DNA from: Mycobacterium cookii
GTDB taxonomy: Bacteria > Actinomycetota > Actinomycetes > Mycobacteriales > Mycobacteriaceae
NCBI RefSeq assembly: GCF_010727945.1
Contig: NZ_AP022569.1
Span: 2,852,001 to 2,916,000 of the forward strand
Direction: 5' to 3'
DNA length: 64,000 nt
Positions 54,024-63,957 of the stretch are shown piece after piece. Both the position numbers and the translations under genes were made by a program. The notes under the pieces were generated by a model. The model ran no database searches. It had not been told where the DNA came from and worked only from the letters and a program-made list of their open reading frames with translations. Every line of letters starts with the position of its first letter. The stretch's first letter is position 1.

Positions 54024-54491
54024 ATGAGCATGGCATACCTGGCGCAGCCGGAGCAGCAGCAACAACTGGAATGGCTCGATGGCGGCACATTGGCCATCCT
54101 GCTCGACGGCAACGCCACCAACGGCCAGTTGATGGTCGGGCGCTTTGACGTCAGCGAAGGCGAAGCACCGCCGTATCACAAGCACACGCGTGAGGATGAG
54201 GTATTCATGCTCATCAAAGGGACGGCGCTGCTGTGGCTCGATGATCAGGAGATGGAGCTGTCGGAAGGCGGAATCGTGTTCTTGCCCAAGAACATTCCGC
54301 ACGCATACCGCATCACATCCAAGAAGGCCGATCTGCTGATGATCAACACGCCCGCCGGAATCGAGGGAATGTTCCGCTACGCCGGTCGTGACAAAGCGAC
54401 GCCGCGCCCAGAGGGTTTCGAGATCTCACCGGAACGCATGGCCGAGGGAGCCGACAAGTTCGGGCAGATCATTCTCGGCCCTCCGCGCTGA
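54024..54491 (+). CDS. Cupin domain protein
   Basis: A 155-residue single cupin. PPYHKHTREDEVFMLIKGTALLWLDDQ (about 50-76) is cupin motif 1 with the His-x-His/Glu metal ligands, and IPHAYRITSKKADLLMI is motif 2 with the His ligand. Likely a metal-dependent binding protein or dioxygenase; substrate unknown. The start ATG 54024 has GAGGA about 11 bases upstream. Convergent with fadE34 (3-base gap). Confidence 0.8.
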   Translation: MSMAYLAQPEQQQQLEWLDGGTLAILLDGNATNGQLMVGRFDVSEGEAPPYHKHTREDEVFMLIKGTALLWLDDQEMELSEGGIVFLPKNIPHAYRITSKKADLLMINTPAGIEGMFRYAGRDKATPRPEGFEISPERMAEGADKFGQIILGPPR

Positions 54492-54494
54492 ACC

Positions 54495-56603
54495 TCAGCG
54501 CGGCAAGCCAAGCAGCCGTTCGGCAGCCAAGGTCAGCAGGATCTGCTCGGTACCGCCGGCGATGGTCAGGCAGCGGGTGTTGAGGAAGTCGTGCACCAGC
54601 TTGTCGTGCTCAACGAGGCCTGCCCCGTCCGATAGGTCCATCCGGTATTCGGCGAGCGCCTGCCGGTAACGCACGCCGACGAGTTTGCGCACACTGGACT
54701 GCGCGCCAGGGTCCTGACCGCCCACCGCGAGCTGGGCGATCCGCTGGTCCAGCAGCGCGCCGGCCTGGGCGGTGATGATCAGGCGTCCCAGCTGATCCTG
54801 CTGGGCCACATCGATATCCAGCTTCGCGACCATTGCGAGCAGTTCTTCCATCGGGTTGCCCAATGCGGTGCCCGCGGCCATCGCGACCCGCTCGTTGGCC
54901 AGCGTCGTGCGAGCCAACCGCCAGCCGTCGTTCACGCCACCGACCACCAACTCGTCGGGCACGAATACGCCGTCCAGGAAGACCTCGTTGAACAGGTTGT
55001 CGCCGGTGATCTCGCGCAGCGGCCGAATCAGGAGGCCGGGCGACTTCATGTCGATCAGGAAGTAGGTGATCCCTTTATGCTTTGGGGCGTCTTGGTCCGT
55101 TCTGGCCAGGCACACCCCCCACTGCGCCTTGTGCGCCGCCGACGTCCACACCTTCTGGCCGGTGAGCTCCCATCCGCCGTCGACCCGCACCGCCTTCGTG
55201 CGCAGCGACGCCAGGTCGGAGCCGGCTCCGGGCTCGGAAAATAGTTGGCACCAAAGGATTTCGCCGCTCAGAGTGCCGGGTACGAAACGCTCGATTTGCT
55301 CCGGGGTGCCGTGTTCGAGGATGGTCGGCGCGGCCCACCAGCCGATAACCAGGTCGGGACGGGTGATACCGGCCGATGCCAATTCCTGGTCGATCAGCAA
55401 CTGCTCGGCGGGTCCGGCGCCGCGGCCATACGGCGCCGGCCAGTGCGGCGCCTGCAGACCCGCCTCCGCGAGGCCTACCTGACGCTTTTCGTCGGGCAGC
55501 GCGGCGACACCGGCGACCGCGTCGGCGATCTCGGGCTGCAGGTCGGCGACGTCGCTGAGGTCGATGCCGAGGTTGCGGCGCACGCCGCTCTGGGTCAACT
55601 CGGCGACACGGCGCAGCCAGCGCGCGGGACCGCCGAGAAACTGCCCGATGCCGTACGCCCGTCGCAGGTACAGATGCGCGTCGTGTTCCCAGGTGATGCC
55701 GATGCCGCCGAGCACCTGGATGCAGTCCTTGGTGTTGGCCTTGGCGGCGTCGATCGCGATGCTCGCGGCGATGGCAGCGGCGATCGACAGTTGGCTGTCG
55801 TCGCCCTCGCCCGCCGCCCGTGCGGCGTCGGCGGCGGCCACCGCGACCTGCTCGGCGCGGCACAGCATCTCGGCGCACAGGTGCTTGATTGCCTGGAAGC
55901 TGCCGATCGGTTTGCCGAACTGCTCACGCACCTTGGCATAGGCGACGGCGGTGTCGAGCGCCCACCGGGTGATGCCCGCTGCCTCGACGGCCAGGACCGT
56001 CGCGGCCAAGTCCGTGACCCGGTCGGCGGACACGTCCAGCACGGTGGCCGGCGCCGACGTCAGCACCACCCGCGCCAGCGGCCGGGAGAAGTCCGTCGGC
56101 TGCAGCGGCTCGACGGCGACACCGTCGGAATTCGCGTCGATGAGCAACGTCTTATTCCCGGCCGGCACCAGCAGCAAGCCGTCGGCGACGCCGCCCAGCA
56201 CCCACGGCACAGTGCCCGATACCCGGGCGCCGTCGAATTCGACATCGGCGACCAGCGCCACCCCGGCGGTGCGCTCCCCCGACGCGAGCGCCTCGCGCAG
56301 AGCCGGGTCGGACACGACCAGCGTGGCCAGCGCGGTGCTGGCCACCGGGCCGGGCACCAGGGCCTTGGCGGCCTCCTCGACCATGGCCGCGAGGTCGTCG
56401 ATGCTGCCACCCGCGCCGCCGTGTTCCTCGGGGACCGCGACGCCGAACAGGCCCAATTCGGCGAGGCCGGCGAAGACGGGCTGCCAGGCTTTCGGCTCAC
56501 CCTGCTCGATATCCCGGACCGCCGCCACCGCGCCGGATCCGGCGGCCCAGTCACGCACCAATTCCCGCGCCGCAAACTGTTCGTCGGTGATGGTCTCAAC
56601 CAT
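54495..56603 (-). CDS. fadE34: FadE34, fused two-module acyl-CoA dehydrogenase
   Basis: A 702-residue protein made of two acyl-CoA dehydrogenase-like modules. The N half (about 1-345) has VAYAKVREQFGKPIGSFQAIKHLCAEML and IQVLGGIGITWEHDAHLYLRRAYG, a reduced module; the C half (from about 380) has LFSEPGAGSDLASLRTKAVR, GQKVWTSAAHKAQWGVCLART and TIAGGTEQILLTLAAERLLGLPR, a complete FAD module. The fusion replaces the alpha2beta2 heteromers of FadE28/29 type. FadE34 works on sterol side-chain CoA esters. ATG 56603; KstR site 65 bases upstream, shared with kstR. Confidence 0.94.
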   Translation of the reverse strand: MVETITDEQFAARELVRDWAAGSGAVAAVRDIEQGEPKAWQPVFAGLAELGLFGVAVPEEHGGAGGSIDDLAAMVEEAAKALVPGPVASTALATLVVSDPALREALASGERTAGVALVADVEFDGARVSGTVPWVLGGVADGLLLVPAGNKTLLIDANSDGVAVEPLQPTDFSRPLARVVLTSAPATVLDVSADRVTDLAATVLAVEAAGITRWALDTAVAYAKVREQFGKPIGSFQAIKHLCAEMLCRAEQVAVAAADAARAAGEGDDSQLSIAAAIAASIAIDAAKANTKDCIQVLGGIGITWEHDAHLYLRRAYGIGQFLGGPARWLRRVAELTQSGVRRNLGIDLSDVADLQPEIADAVAGVAALPDEKRQVGLAEAGLQAPHWPAPYGRGAGPAEQLLIDQELASAGITRPDLVIGWWAAPTILEHGTPEQIERFVPGTLSGEILWCQLFSEPGAGSDLASLRTKAVRVDGGWELTGQKVWTSAAHKAQWGVCLARTDQDAPKHKGITYFLIDMKSPGLLIRPLREITGDNLFNEVFLDGVFVPDELVVGGVNDGWRLARTTLANERVAMAAGTALGNPMEELLAMVAKLDIDVAQQDQLGRLIITAQAGALLDQRIAQLAVGGQDPGAQSSVRKLVGVRYRQALAEYRMDLSDGAGLVEHDKLVHDFLNTRCLTIAGGTEQILLTLAAERLLGLPR

Positions 56604-56667
56604 CGGCTGCCACCTGAACTCTCTCGGTCGTCGGGATTGGTGCTGCCAGAGACGCCGCGCGCAACAC

Positions 56668-56681
56668 TAGAACGTGTTCTA
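56668..56681 (+). promoter_or_regulatory. KstR operator, fadE34 / kstR spacer
   Basis: TAGAACGTGTTCTA, an exact palindrome identical to the site at 3816-3829, fits the KstR consensus. It probably mediates autorepression of kstR and repression of fadE34. Confidence 0.88.
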
Positions 56682-56908
56682 ATAGTGCCAGTGTTCGACC
56701 GTCAAGTCGAATGCCATCGCAGCAGGACATCACGGTGTCCCGGCGGCTTGGAGGTGAGATATTCGCGCTCGGCGTGCGTATCGTTTCGAGCGAGGACGCA
56801 AGAAAAGGAGCTGTCCGTCAGATGACCCCTTCTGGATCGGGGCCAGCCAACACCGACTCGGGCCGGCCTTCGGGTTCGTCCGCCGCGCAGCCTCGTGAGG
56901 TGATGAAC

Positions 56909-57517
56909 GTGGCAGTACTCGCCGAGTCCGAACTCGGCTCGGAGGCACAACGGGAACGCCGCAAGCGGATCCTGGACGCCACCATGGCGATCGCCTCCAA
57001 GGGTGGCTACGAAGCGGTGCAGATGCGTGCGGTCGCCGACCGCGCCGACGTCGCCGTGGGCACGCTCTACCGCTACTTCCCGTCGAAGGTGCACCTGCTG
57101 GTGTCCGCGCTGGGTCGCGAGTTCGAACGCATCGACGCCAAGACCGACCGCTCCACGCTGACCGGCGGAACGCCGTATCAACGGCTGAACTTCATGGTGA
57201 GCAAGCTCAACCGCGCGATGCAGCGCAATCCACTGCTGACCGAGGCCATGACCCGTGCCTACGTGTTCGCCGACGCATCGGCGGCGGGCGAGGTCGATCA
57301 CGTCGAGAAGCTCATCGACTCCATGTTCGCCCGCGCAATGAGCGACGGCGAACCGAGCGAGGACCAGTACCACATCGCCAGGGTGATCTCCGATGTGTGG
57401 CTGTCGAATCTGCTGGCCTGGTTGACCCGTCGGGCTTCGGCCACCGATGTCAGCAAGCGGCTCGATCTCGCCGTTCGGCTGCTGATCGGCAACGGGGACG
57501 CCGCCGCCCAGGTCTGA
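56909..57517 (+). CDS. kstR: KstR, TetR repressor of cholesterol catabolism
   Basis: About 202 residues. HTH: VQMRAVADRADVAVGTLYRYFPSKVHLLVSAL. The ligand domain has LNRAMQRNPLLTEAMTRAYVFADASAA and a late ISDVWLSNLLAWLTRRASATDVSKRLDLAVRLL. It represses the upper cholesterol genes through the sites listed here; side-chain CoA metabolites relieve it. Start uncertain: GTG 56909 has AGGTG six bases upstream and yields the usual N terminus; ATG 56903 and ATG 56822 are also in frame. The frame is open back to 56711. Confidence 0.92.
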   Translation: MAVLAESELGSEAQRERRKRILDATMAIASKGGYEAVQMRAVADRADVAVGTLYRYFPSKVHLLVSALGREFERIDAKTDRSTLTGGTPYQRLNFMVSKLNRAMQRNPLLTEAMTRAYVFADASAAGEVDHVEKLIDSMFARAMSDGEPSEDQYHIARVISDVWLSNLLAWLTRRASATDVSKRLDLAVRLLIGNGDAAAQV

Positions 57518-57521
57518 GCGT

Positions 57522-58595
57522 TCAGGCCGGCGGGCCGGCGGTGCGTCCGCGAATCAACGTGGTGTCGAACACCTCGATGGTCGGATTGATGTCACCTTTG
57601 TGCAGGAGTTCGCCTGCGCGACGGCCTTTTTGCAGGCTCGGCTGCGCGACCGTGGTCAAGCCGCGGTTCATCGCCTCGGGCACGCCGTCGAACCCGGTGA
57701 CGGTCATCTGGCCGGGCACGTATTTGCCGTGGCCACGCAGATAGTCCATCGCCGACAGAGCCAGCACGTCAGCGGTGCACATCAACGCGGTGATACGCGG
57801 GTTGGCTTGCAGCGCAACCTCGGCGGCGATGCCGCCGGCCTCAGGGGTGTGCTCGTGGCTTTCCACCACGGTCAGTGATTCCGGATCGAGGCCCGCCGCG
57901 GCCATCGCGTCGCGAGCGCCGCGAATCCGTTCGCTCTGCACGTGAAAAGTCGACGCCCGCAGCCGCTCGGAATTCACCACACCCTGGTAACTGTCGCGGA
58001 GCAGGCGCATCGTCAGTAGCCCGATCTCGCGATGCCCCAGACCGACAACGTAGTCGGCGATCCCGCGCATTGCGGCCCGGTCGTCGATGCCGACCTGGGA
58101 TGCACCTGGCACGTCTTTCGGCTGATCGACCACCACCAGCGGCAGCCGTCGTTGCAGCACGACCTGCAGGTAAGGATCGTCGCCGGACGCCGAATACACC
58201 ACGAAGCCGTCGACGCCCGCGGCCAGCACCGACGACGTCCCCTCGGCGACGCTGCGACTCGGGCCGACCGCGACCAGCAGCAGCCCCTGTCCGAGCTCTT
58301 CACACGATTGTGCAAGTCCCGCAACGAAATCCAGGGCGGCCGGATCGCGGAAGGAGTAGGTCAACGGCTCGGTGACCACCAGACCCACCGCGCCCGCCTT
58401 GCGGGTCCGCAGCGACCGCGCCACCGGGTCGGGGCCGGCGTAACCCAGACGTTTGGCCGTCGCGAGCACTCGCTCACGCAGCGCATCCGAGAGCTGGTCG
58501 GGCCGGTTGTACGCGTTGGAGATGGTCGTGCGTGACACCTTGAGCTCGGCTGCCAACGACGCGAGCGTCGCCCGGCGTCGCGGCAGGGGGCTCAT
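57522..58595 (-). CDS. LacI family transcriptional regulator (Rv3575c-like)
   Basis: A 357-residue LacI regulator. N-terminal [37 protein letters not shown] (about 10-43), hinge [27 protein letters not shown], then a periplasmic-binding-protein-like effector domain with [22 protein letters not shown] and [21 protein letters not shown]. Usually senses a sugar or small metabolite; the targets are unknown. Convergent with kstR (4-base gap) and divergent from pxpA, which could be a target. Confidence 0.88.
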   Translation of the reverse strand: MSPLPRRRATLASLAAELKVSRTTISNAYNRPDQLSDALRERVLATAKRLGYAGPDPVARSLRTRKAGAVGLVVTEPLTYSFRDPAALDFVAGLAQSCEELGQGLLLVAVGPSRSVAEGTSSVLAAGVDGFVVYSASGDDPYLQVVLQRRLPLVVVDQPKDVPGASQVGIDDRAAMRGIADYVVGLGHREIGLLTMRLLRDSYQGVVNSERLRASTFHVQSERIRGARDAMAAAGLDPESLTVVESHEHTPEAGGIAAEVALQANPRITALMCTADVLALSAMDYLRGHGKYVPGQMTVTGFDGVPEAMNRGLTTVAQPSLQKGRRAGELLHKGDINPTIEVFDTTLIRGRTAGPPA

Positions 58596-58694
58596 GCTGC
58601 GAGGCTACCGGGCATCGCGCGCCTGAGCGGGCACGTCGCGGACTTTTCCCGGCGGCCCGAGCTGCACGCGACGGCGCGCCCTAAGCTATCGACC

Positions 58695-59453
58695 GTGGCC
58701 CGCATCGATCTCAACGCCGACCTGGGCGAGGGCTTCGGAGTCTGGCGACTCGGCGACGACGACGCCATGCTCGGCATCGTGACCAGCGCCAACGTGGCAT
58801 GCGGCTTCCATGCCGGGGACCCGGCCGGGCTGTTGTCGGTGTGCAGGCTGGCCGCTCGGCGCGGCGTCCGGATCGGGGCGCAGGTGAGTTACCGCGATCT
58901 GGCCGGTTTCGGCCGTCGCTTCATCGACGTGGCCCCGGACGATCTGCTCGCCGACGTCGTCTATCAGATCGGCGCGTTGCACGGGCTGGCTCAATCCGTC
59001 GGCTCGACCGTGTCGTATGTCAAACCCCATGGCGCGCTGTACAACACGATCGTCACCCACGCCGAGCAGGCGGGGGCCGTCGCGGAAGCGGTGCGCACGG
59101 TCGATGCCGGCCTGCCGGTGCTCGGCTTGGCCGGTTCGGTGTTCTTCGACGAGGCGCAACGGCGTGGCCTGCGAACCGTGTCCGAGGCGTTCGCCGACCG
59201 GGCCTATCGACCGGACGGCCGGCTGGTGTCGCGGCGTGAACCGGGCGCGGTCCTCGACGATCCGGCCGCCGTCGCCGAGCGGGTGCTGTCGATGGTGACC
59301 GACGGAGCCGTGACCGCGATCGACGGATCTGTCGTTGAGGTCCACGTGGAATCGGTTTGCGTGCACGGCGATTCACCTGGCGCGGTGCAGATCGCCTCCG
59401 CTGTCCGGGATCGACTGCTGGGCGCGGGCATCGAGTTGGGAGCGTTCAGCTGA
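58695..59453 (+). CDS. pxpA: LamB/YcsF family protein, 5-oxoprolinase subunit A-like
   Basis: A 252-residue PxpA-type protein: [25 protein letters not shown] is the hallmark N terminus, [35 protein letters not shown] follows, and [24 protein letters not shown] holds the conserved His. GTG start at 58695. PxpA normally works with PxpB and PxpC to hydrolyse 5-oxoproline with ATP; no B or C gene is nearby in this window. It is coupled to the following MBL gene by TGATG. Confidence 0.85.
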   Translation: MARIDLNADLGEGFGVWRLGDDDAMLGIVTSANVACGFHAGDPAGLLSVCRLAARRGVRIGAQVSYRDLAGFGRRFIDVAPDDLLADVVYQIGALHGLAQSVGSTVSYVKPHGALYNTIVTHAEQAGAVAEAVRTVDAGLPVLGLAGSVFFDEAQRRGLRTVSEAFADRAYRPDGRLVSRREPGAVLDDPAAVAERVLSMVTDGAVTAIDGSVVEVHVESVCVHGDSPGAVQIASAVRDRLLGAGIELGAFS

Positions 59454-60379
59454 TGCGGCTGCGGCCAGGGCGTCCGGATCTCGCGCGGCACTCGCATCGC
59501 TTCACCGTGCCGGTCGCCGAATCGGGTGCGCCGCTGACGGTGACCTGGCTGGGTGTCACGACGCTGCTGATCGACGACGGGTCGTCGGCGCTGATGACCG
59601 ACGGCTTCTTCTCCCGACCCGGCCTCGCCCGCGTCGGTCTCGGCAAGGTGGCGCCGTCGGCGGCCCGGGTCGACGGCTGTCTGGCGCGGGCTCAGGTCAC
59701 GCGGCTGGCGGCGGTCGTCCCGGTGCACACCCACTTCGACCACGCATTGGACTCCGCGCTGGTCGCCGAGCGCACCGGCGCGCAACTGGTCGGCGGTGAA
59801 TCCGCCGCCAACGTCGGTCGCGGTCACGGCCTCGACGAGGACCGCATTGTGGTCGCCGAATCGGGCGCGCCAATTCGGTTGGGCGCCTTCGATATCACGC
59901 TGATCGAATCGCACCACTGCCCGCCCGACCGGTTCCCGGGCACCATCACCGCACCGGTGCTGACACCGACAAGAGCATCGGCCTACCGGTGCGGCGAGGC
60001 ATGGTCGGCGTTCGTCCATCACCGGCCGTCGGACCGGCGACTACTCATCCAGGGCAGCGCCGGCTTCGTCAAAGGCTCGCTGGCCGGGCAGCACGCCGAC
60101 GTTGTCTATCTCGGCGTGGGGCAGCTGGGCGTCCAGCCCGCGTCCTACCAGGTCGACTACTGGACGGAGACCGTGCGCGCCGTGGGCGCACGCCGCGTGG
60201 TCCTGACCCACTGGGACGACTTCTTCCGGCCGCTGTCGAAACCGTTGCGGGCGTTACCCTATGCGGGCGACGACCTCGATGTGTCACTGCGCGTGTTGAC
60301 GAAACTGGCCACGCAGGACGGTGTGGCCCTGGACATGCCGACAGTCTGGCGGCGCGAAGACCCGTGGGCCGCGATTTGA
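59453..60379 (+). CDS. Metallo-beta-lactamase-fold protein (Rv3577-like)
   Basis: A 308-residue MBL-fold protein. VVPVHTHFDHALDSALVAERTG contains HxHxDH; IESHHCPPDRFPGTI and RRVVLTHWDDFF supply further ligand-type His residues. Resembles the lipase/UlaG-like group (zinc hydrolase). ATG 59453 overlaps the pxpA stop by one base; the upstream open frame is pxpA antisense-phase and is not used. Its 3' end overlaps the ArsB-like permease by 16 bases. Co-transcription pxpA-MBL-arsB is likely. Confidence 0.78.
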   Translation: MRLRPGRPDLARHSHRFTVPVAESGAPLTVTWLGVTTLLIDDGSSALMTDGFFSRPGLARVGLGKVAPSAARVDGCLARAQVTRLAAVVPVHTHFDHALDSALVAERTGAQLVGGESAANVGRGHGLDEDRIVVAESGAPIRLGAFDITLIESHHCPPDRFPGTITAPVLTPTRASAYRCGEAWSAFVHHRPSDRRLLIQGSAGFVKGSLAGQHADVVYLGVGQLGVQPASYQVDYWTETVRAVGARRVVLTHWDDFFRPLSKPLRALPYAGDDLDVSLRVLTKLATQDGVALDMPTVWRREDPWAAI

Positions 60380-61617
60380 ACCTGTTCCTGGCTCTGCTGT
60401 CACTGGCGGCTGTCCTCGCGTTCGCGGTTGCCCGGCCCCGGGGGTGGCCGGAGGCGATCGCGGCCGTGCCGGCTGTGGTGCTACTGATCGCCGTCGGCGC
60501 GATCTCGGTGCACGACGCCGCCGGCGAAGCGGCCCAGTTGTCCCACGTCGTTGCCTTCCTGGGCGCGGTGCTGGTACTGGCCAAGATGTGTGACGACGAG
60601 GGCCTGTTCGAGGCGGCCGGGGCGGCGATGGCCCGCGCCAGCTCCGGCTCGACCAGCCTGCTGCGGCAGGTCTTCGTGATCGCCGCCGTGATCACCGCGG
60701 CGCTGAGCCTGGACGCGACCGTGGTGCTGCTGACGCCGGTGGTGCTGACCACGGTCCGGCGGCTTCGGGCGCCGGTACGTCCGCATGCCTACGCCACGGC
60801 GCACCTGGCCAACGCCGCGTCGTTGCTGCTGCCGGTGTCGAACCTGACCAACCTGCTGGCCTTTCATGCCGCGAACGTCTCGTTCCTGAAGTTCACCGCG
60901 GTGATGACGCTGCCGTGGCTGGCCGCGGTCGCCGCCGTGTACGTGGTGTTCCGGGTGTTCTTCCGGCGCGACCTCAGCGTGCAGCCCGAGCCGCAGGACG
61001 ACGAGACGGTGCCCGCCACACCGGTATTCGCGTTGGTGGTGGTGGCGCTGACGCTGATCGGGTTCGTGGTCGCCGAAGCCGTAGGAGTGGCGCCGGCGTG
61101 GGCGGCGTTGGCGGGGGCCGCGGTGCTGGCGGTTCGCGGTCTGGTTCGTCGACACACGTCGCCGGTGGAGATCGTGCGCTCGGCCAATGTGCCATTCCTG
61201 GTCTTCGTGCTGGCGCTCGGCGTGGTGGTGCAGGCGGTCATGAACAACGGGATGACCGCCCGGATGGGAGCGCTGCTGCCGTCCGGGACCGGGCTTGCGG
61301 CGCTGTTGGGGTATGCGGCGCTGGCTGCCGTGCTGGCCAACGTCGTCAACAACCTGCCCGCCACGCTGGTGCTGGTGCCGCTGGTGGCGTCGACCGGGCC
61401 GGCGGCGGTGCTGGCCGTGCTGATCGGCGTGAACATCGGCCCGAACCTGACGTACGTAGGATCGCTGTCGAACCTGTTGTGGCGTAGTGTATTACGGCGT
61501 TACGACGTTCCGGCCAGCTTCGGTGAATACACCCGGCTGGGTTTGTGTACCGTGCCGACAGCGCTGGTGACGTCGGTGCTGGCGCTGTGGGCCGGGGTGC
61601 GGATGCTGGGGCTCTAA
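60364..61617 (+). CDS. arsB2: ArsB-like/SLC13-type anion permease (Rv3578-like)
   Basis: About 417 residues with 10-12 predicted membrane helices, beginning with [21 protein letters not shown]. Conserved blocks are [47 protein letters not shown] (typical of arsenite/anion permeases), [19 protein letters not shown] and [20 protein letters not shown], the paired re-entrant NN(L/N)P motif and its equivalent. GTG 60364 is chosen, overlapping the MBL gene. Could export arsenite or another anion; specificity is not visible. Overlaps rlmB at the 3' end. Confidence 0.85.
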   Translation: MGRDLNLFLALLSLAAVLAFAVARPRGWPEAIAAVPAVVLLIAVGAISVHDAAGEAAQLSHVVAFLGAVLVLAKMCDDEGLFEAAGAAMARASSGSTSLLRQVFVIAAVITAALSLDATVVLLTPVVLTTVRRLRAPVRPHAYATAHLANAASLLLPVSNLTNLLAFHAANVSFLKFTAVMTLPWLAAVAAVYVVFRVFFRRDLSVQPEPQDDETVPATPVFALVVVALTLIGFVVAEAVGVAPAWAALAGAAVLAVRGLVRRHTSPVEIVRSANVPFLVFVLALGVVVQAVMNNGMTARMGALLPSGTGLAALLGYAALAAVLANVVNNLPATLVLVPLVASTGPAAVLAVLIGVNIGPNLTYVGSLSNLLWRSVLRRYDVPASFGEYTRLGLCTVPTALVTSVLALWAGVRMLGL

Positions 61618-62546
61618 CCCCGGCGCTGACGGGCGACGTCGGCCAGCACCACCCCGGCGGCCACCGAGGCGTTCAACGATTCACCCACCCCGCACATCGG
61701 GATCGACACCACCGCGTCGCAACTCTGCCGCACCAACCGGGACAGCCCTTTGCCTTCGGAGCCGACCACGATCACCACCGGGCCGGTGGCGTCGAGATCG
61801 TCGACGACGGTGTCGCCGTCGGCGTCCAGCCCGATCAGCTGAACGCCGTGGTCGGCCCAATCCTTCAGTGTACGAGTCAGATTGGTGGCTCGTGCGATGG
61901 GAATCCGGGCAGCCGCACCGGCGCTCGTCCGCCAGGCGACCGCGGTCACCGAGGCGGAGCGCCGCTGCGGGATCAGCACCCCGTGGCCGCCGAACGCCGC
62001 GACCGACCGGACGATCGCGCCGAGGTTCCGCGGGTCGGAGATGTTGTCCAGGGCAACCAGAAGAGCCGGCGGAGTGCGCGAGGCCGCCGCAAGCAACTCG
62101 TCGGGGTGGACGTAGTTGTAGGGCGGCACCTGCAACGCGATGCCCTGGTGCAACCCGTTGGTGGCGATCCGATCGAGATCGGTGCGCGGCACTTCGAGGA
62201 TCGCGATACCGGAATCGGCTGCCAGCGTGACGGATTCACTGAGGCGTTCGTCGGCCTGGGCGCCGAGCGCGACATACAGCGCGGTCGCCGGAACACCGGC
62301 CCGCAGGCACTCGAGCACCGGGTTGCGGCCCAGCACCGTCTCGAAGTCGTCGTCCTTGCGCTTCGCGGGGCGCCGCGCTTGCGCCTTGGCCCGTTTGGCG
62401 GCCGGATGATTGGGCCGCATGTGCGCGGGCGGAGTGGCGCCGCGCCCTTCCAGGCCGCGGCGGCGCTGACCGCCGGACCCGACCGTCGGCCCCTTCTTCG
62501 TGCCGGCTTTGCGGATGGCGCCGCGGCGCTGCGAATTACCGGCCAT
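61614..62546 (-). CDS. rlmB: RlmB-like SpoU (TrmH) 2'-O-ribose methyltransferase
   Basis: A 310-residue SpoU methylase. A basic N-terminal tail ([15 protein letters not shown]...) of about 65 residues precedes an L30e-like RNA-binding domain ([10 protein letters not shown]...GIALQVPP), then SPOUT motifs [37 protein letters not shown] and [20 protein letters not shown]. Methylates a ribose in rRNA (G2251-type) or tRNA. ATG 62546, inside the cysS 3' end (11-base overlap), so the two are co-transcribed, as in other mycobacteria. Confidence 0.9.
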   Translation of the reverse strand: MAGNSQRRGAIRKAGTKKGPTVGSGGQRRRGLEGRGATPPAHMRPNHPAAKRAKAQARRPAKRKDDDFETVLGRNPVLECLRAGVPATALYVALGAQADERLSESVTLAADSGIAILEVPRTDLDRIATNGLHQGIALQVPPYNYVHPDELLAAASRTPPALLVALDNISDPRNLGAIVRSVAAFGGHGVLIPQRRSASVTAVAWRTSAGAAARIPIARATNLTRTLKDWADHGVQLIGLDADGDTVVDDLDATGPVVIVVGSEGKGLSRLVRQSCDAVVSIPMCGVGESLNASVAAGVVLADVARQRRG

Positions 62547-63957
62547 CGGCGTGGCTTCCCAACGACCACTGCGGGCCGTCGGATGTGTCGGTGACCTCGA
62601 CACCGGCGTCCTTGAGCCGATCCCGGATCTCGTCGGCCAGCTTCCAATCACGTTGCACGCGAGCCTGTTCGCGGCGATGCAGCTCGGAGCGGACCAGCAC
62701 GTCGACCGCCTCCAGCGCGGCGGACGTCTCGTCACGCGATTCCCAACGCTCGTGCAGCGGGTCGCAGCCGAGGATGTCCATCATCGCGCGGATCTCGCCG
62801 GCGTGAGTCATCGCGCCGTCGTGGTCACCGGCGTCCAATGCGCGGTTTCCCTCGGCGCGGGTGCGGTGCACTTCGGCCAGCGCGGTCGGTACGGCCAGGT
62901 CGTCGTTGAGCGCGGCGGCGAACTGCGGTGTGCACTGCCCGAGTTCGACTACACCGACCCGGGTGCGCACCCGGTGCAGGAAATCCTCGATGCCGACGTA
63001 GGCGTTTACCGCGTCCTTCAGGGCCGTCTCGGAGAACTCCAGCATCGAGCGGTAGTGCGCGCTGCCCAGGTAGTAGCGCAACTCGGCGGGACGGACCCGC
63101 TGCAGCATGGCCGGGATCGACAGCACGTTGCCCAGCGACTTGCTCATCTTCTCGCCGCCCATGGTGACCCAGCCGTTGTGCAACCAGTAGCGCGCGAACT
63201 GGTCGCCGGCGGCGCGACTCTGAGCGATCTCGTTCTCATGGTGGGGGAATACCAAATCCATTCCACCGCAATGGATATCAAATTCCGGTCCGAGATAGGT
63301 GCGGGCCATCGCGGAGCATTCCAGATGCCAGCCGGGCCGTCCGCGGCCCCACGGCGTCGGCCATGACGGCTCGCCGGGCTTGGCGCCCTTCCACAGCGTG
63401 AAGTCGCGCTGATCCCGCTTGCCGGTGGCCACGCCCTCACCTTGGTGCACATCGTCGATCTTGTGCCCCGACAGCCGGCCGTATTCGGGGTAGCTCAGCA
63501 CATCGAAATAGACGTCGCCGCAGCCCTTTTGACCTGGGTACGCGCTGCCCGACTCGATCAGCCGCTCGATCAGCTCCACCATCTGGGTGATGTGGCCGGT
63601 GGCCCGGGGTTCGGCCGACGGCGGCAAGACGCCCAGCGCGTCGTAGGCGGCCGAGAACGCCCGCTCGAAGGTGGCCGCCCACTCCCACCACGGGCGGTCG
63701 GCCGCGGCGGCCTTATTGAGGATCTTGTCGTCGATGTCAGTGACGTTGCGGATGAACGCGACGTCGCAGCCGCGAGCCATCAGCCATCGCCGCAGGATGT
63801 CAAAGGCCACCCCGCTGCGCACATGACCGATGTGCGGCAGGCCCTGCACTGTGGCGCCGCACAGATAGATGGAGACATGGCCGGGGCGCAACGGGACGAA
63901 ATCACGCACGGCACCGGCTGCCGTGTCGTGTAGCCGCAGGCCGGCGCTATCGGTCAC
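62536..63957 (-). CDS. cysS: Cysteinyl-tRNA synthetase
   Basis: A 473-residue class I aminoacyl-tRNA synthetase. The HIGH motif is [11 protein letters not shown]; the zinc ligands include Cys in [12 protein letters not shown] and HHENEIAQS; and the KMSKS signature is [14 protein letters not shown] 63957 is chosen because it matches the mycobacterial start ([14 protein letters not shown]); the frame is open a further 14 codons upstream to 63999. Ends overlapping rlmB. Immediately upstream, TAA at 63969-63971 on the minus strand may end a previous gene whose body lies outside the window. Confidence 0.95.
   Translation of the reverse strand: MTDSAGLRLHDTAAGAVRDFVPLRPGHVSIYLCGATVQGLPHIGHVRSGVAFDILRRWLMARGCDVAFIRNVTDIDDKILNKAAAADRPWWEWAATFERAFSAAYDALGVLPPSAEPRATGHITQMVELIERLIESGSAYPGQKGCGDVYFDVLSYPEYGRLSGHKIDDVHQGEGVATGKRDQRDFTLWKGAKPGEPSWPTPWGRGRPGWHLECSAMARTYLGPEFDIHCGGMDLVFPHHENEIAQSRAAGDQFARYWLHNGWVTMGGEKMSKSLGNVLSIPAMLQRVRPAELRYYLGSAHYRSMLEFSETALKDAVNAYVGIEDFLHRVRTRVGVVELGQCTPQFAAALNDDLAVPTALAEVHRTRAEGNRALDAGDHDGAMTHAGEIRAMMDILGCDPLHERWESRDETSAALEAVDVLVRSELHRREQARVQRDWKLADEIRDRLKDAGVEVTDTSDGPQWSLGSHADGR

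Noticed and set aside
59989..60363. N-terminal extension of the ArsB-like protein to 542 residues
   Set aside because: This part is the MBL gene read in another frame, Arg-rich and not membrane-like; GTG 60364 gives the family length.
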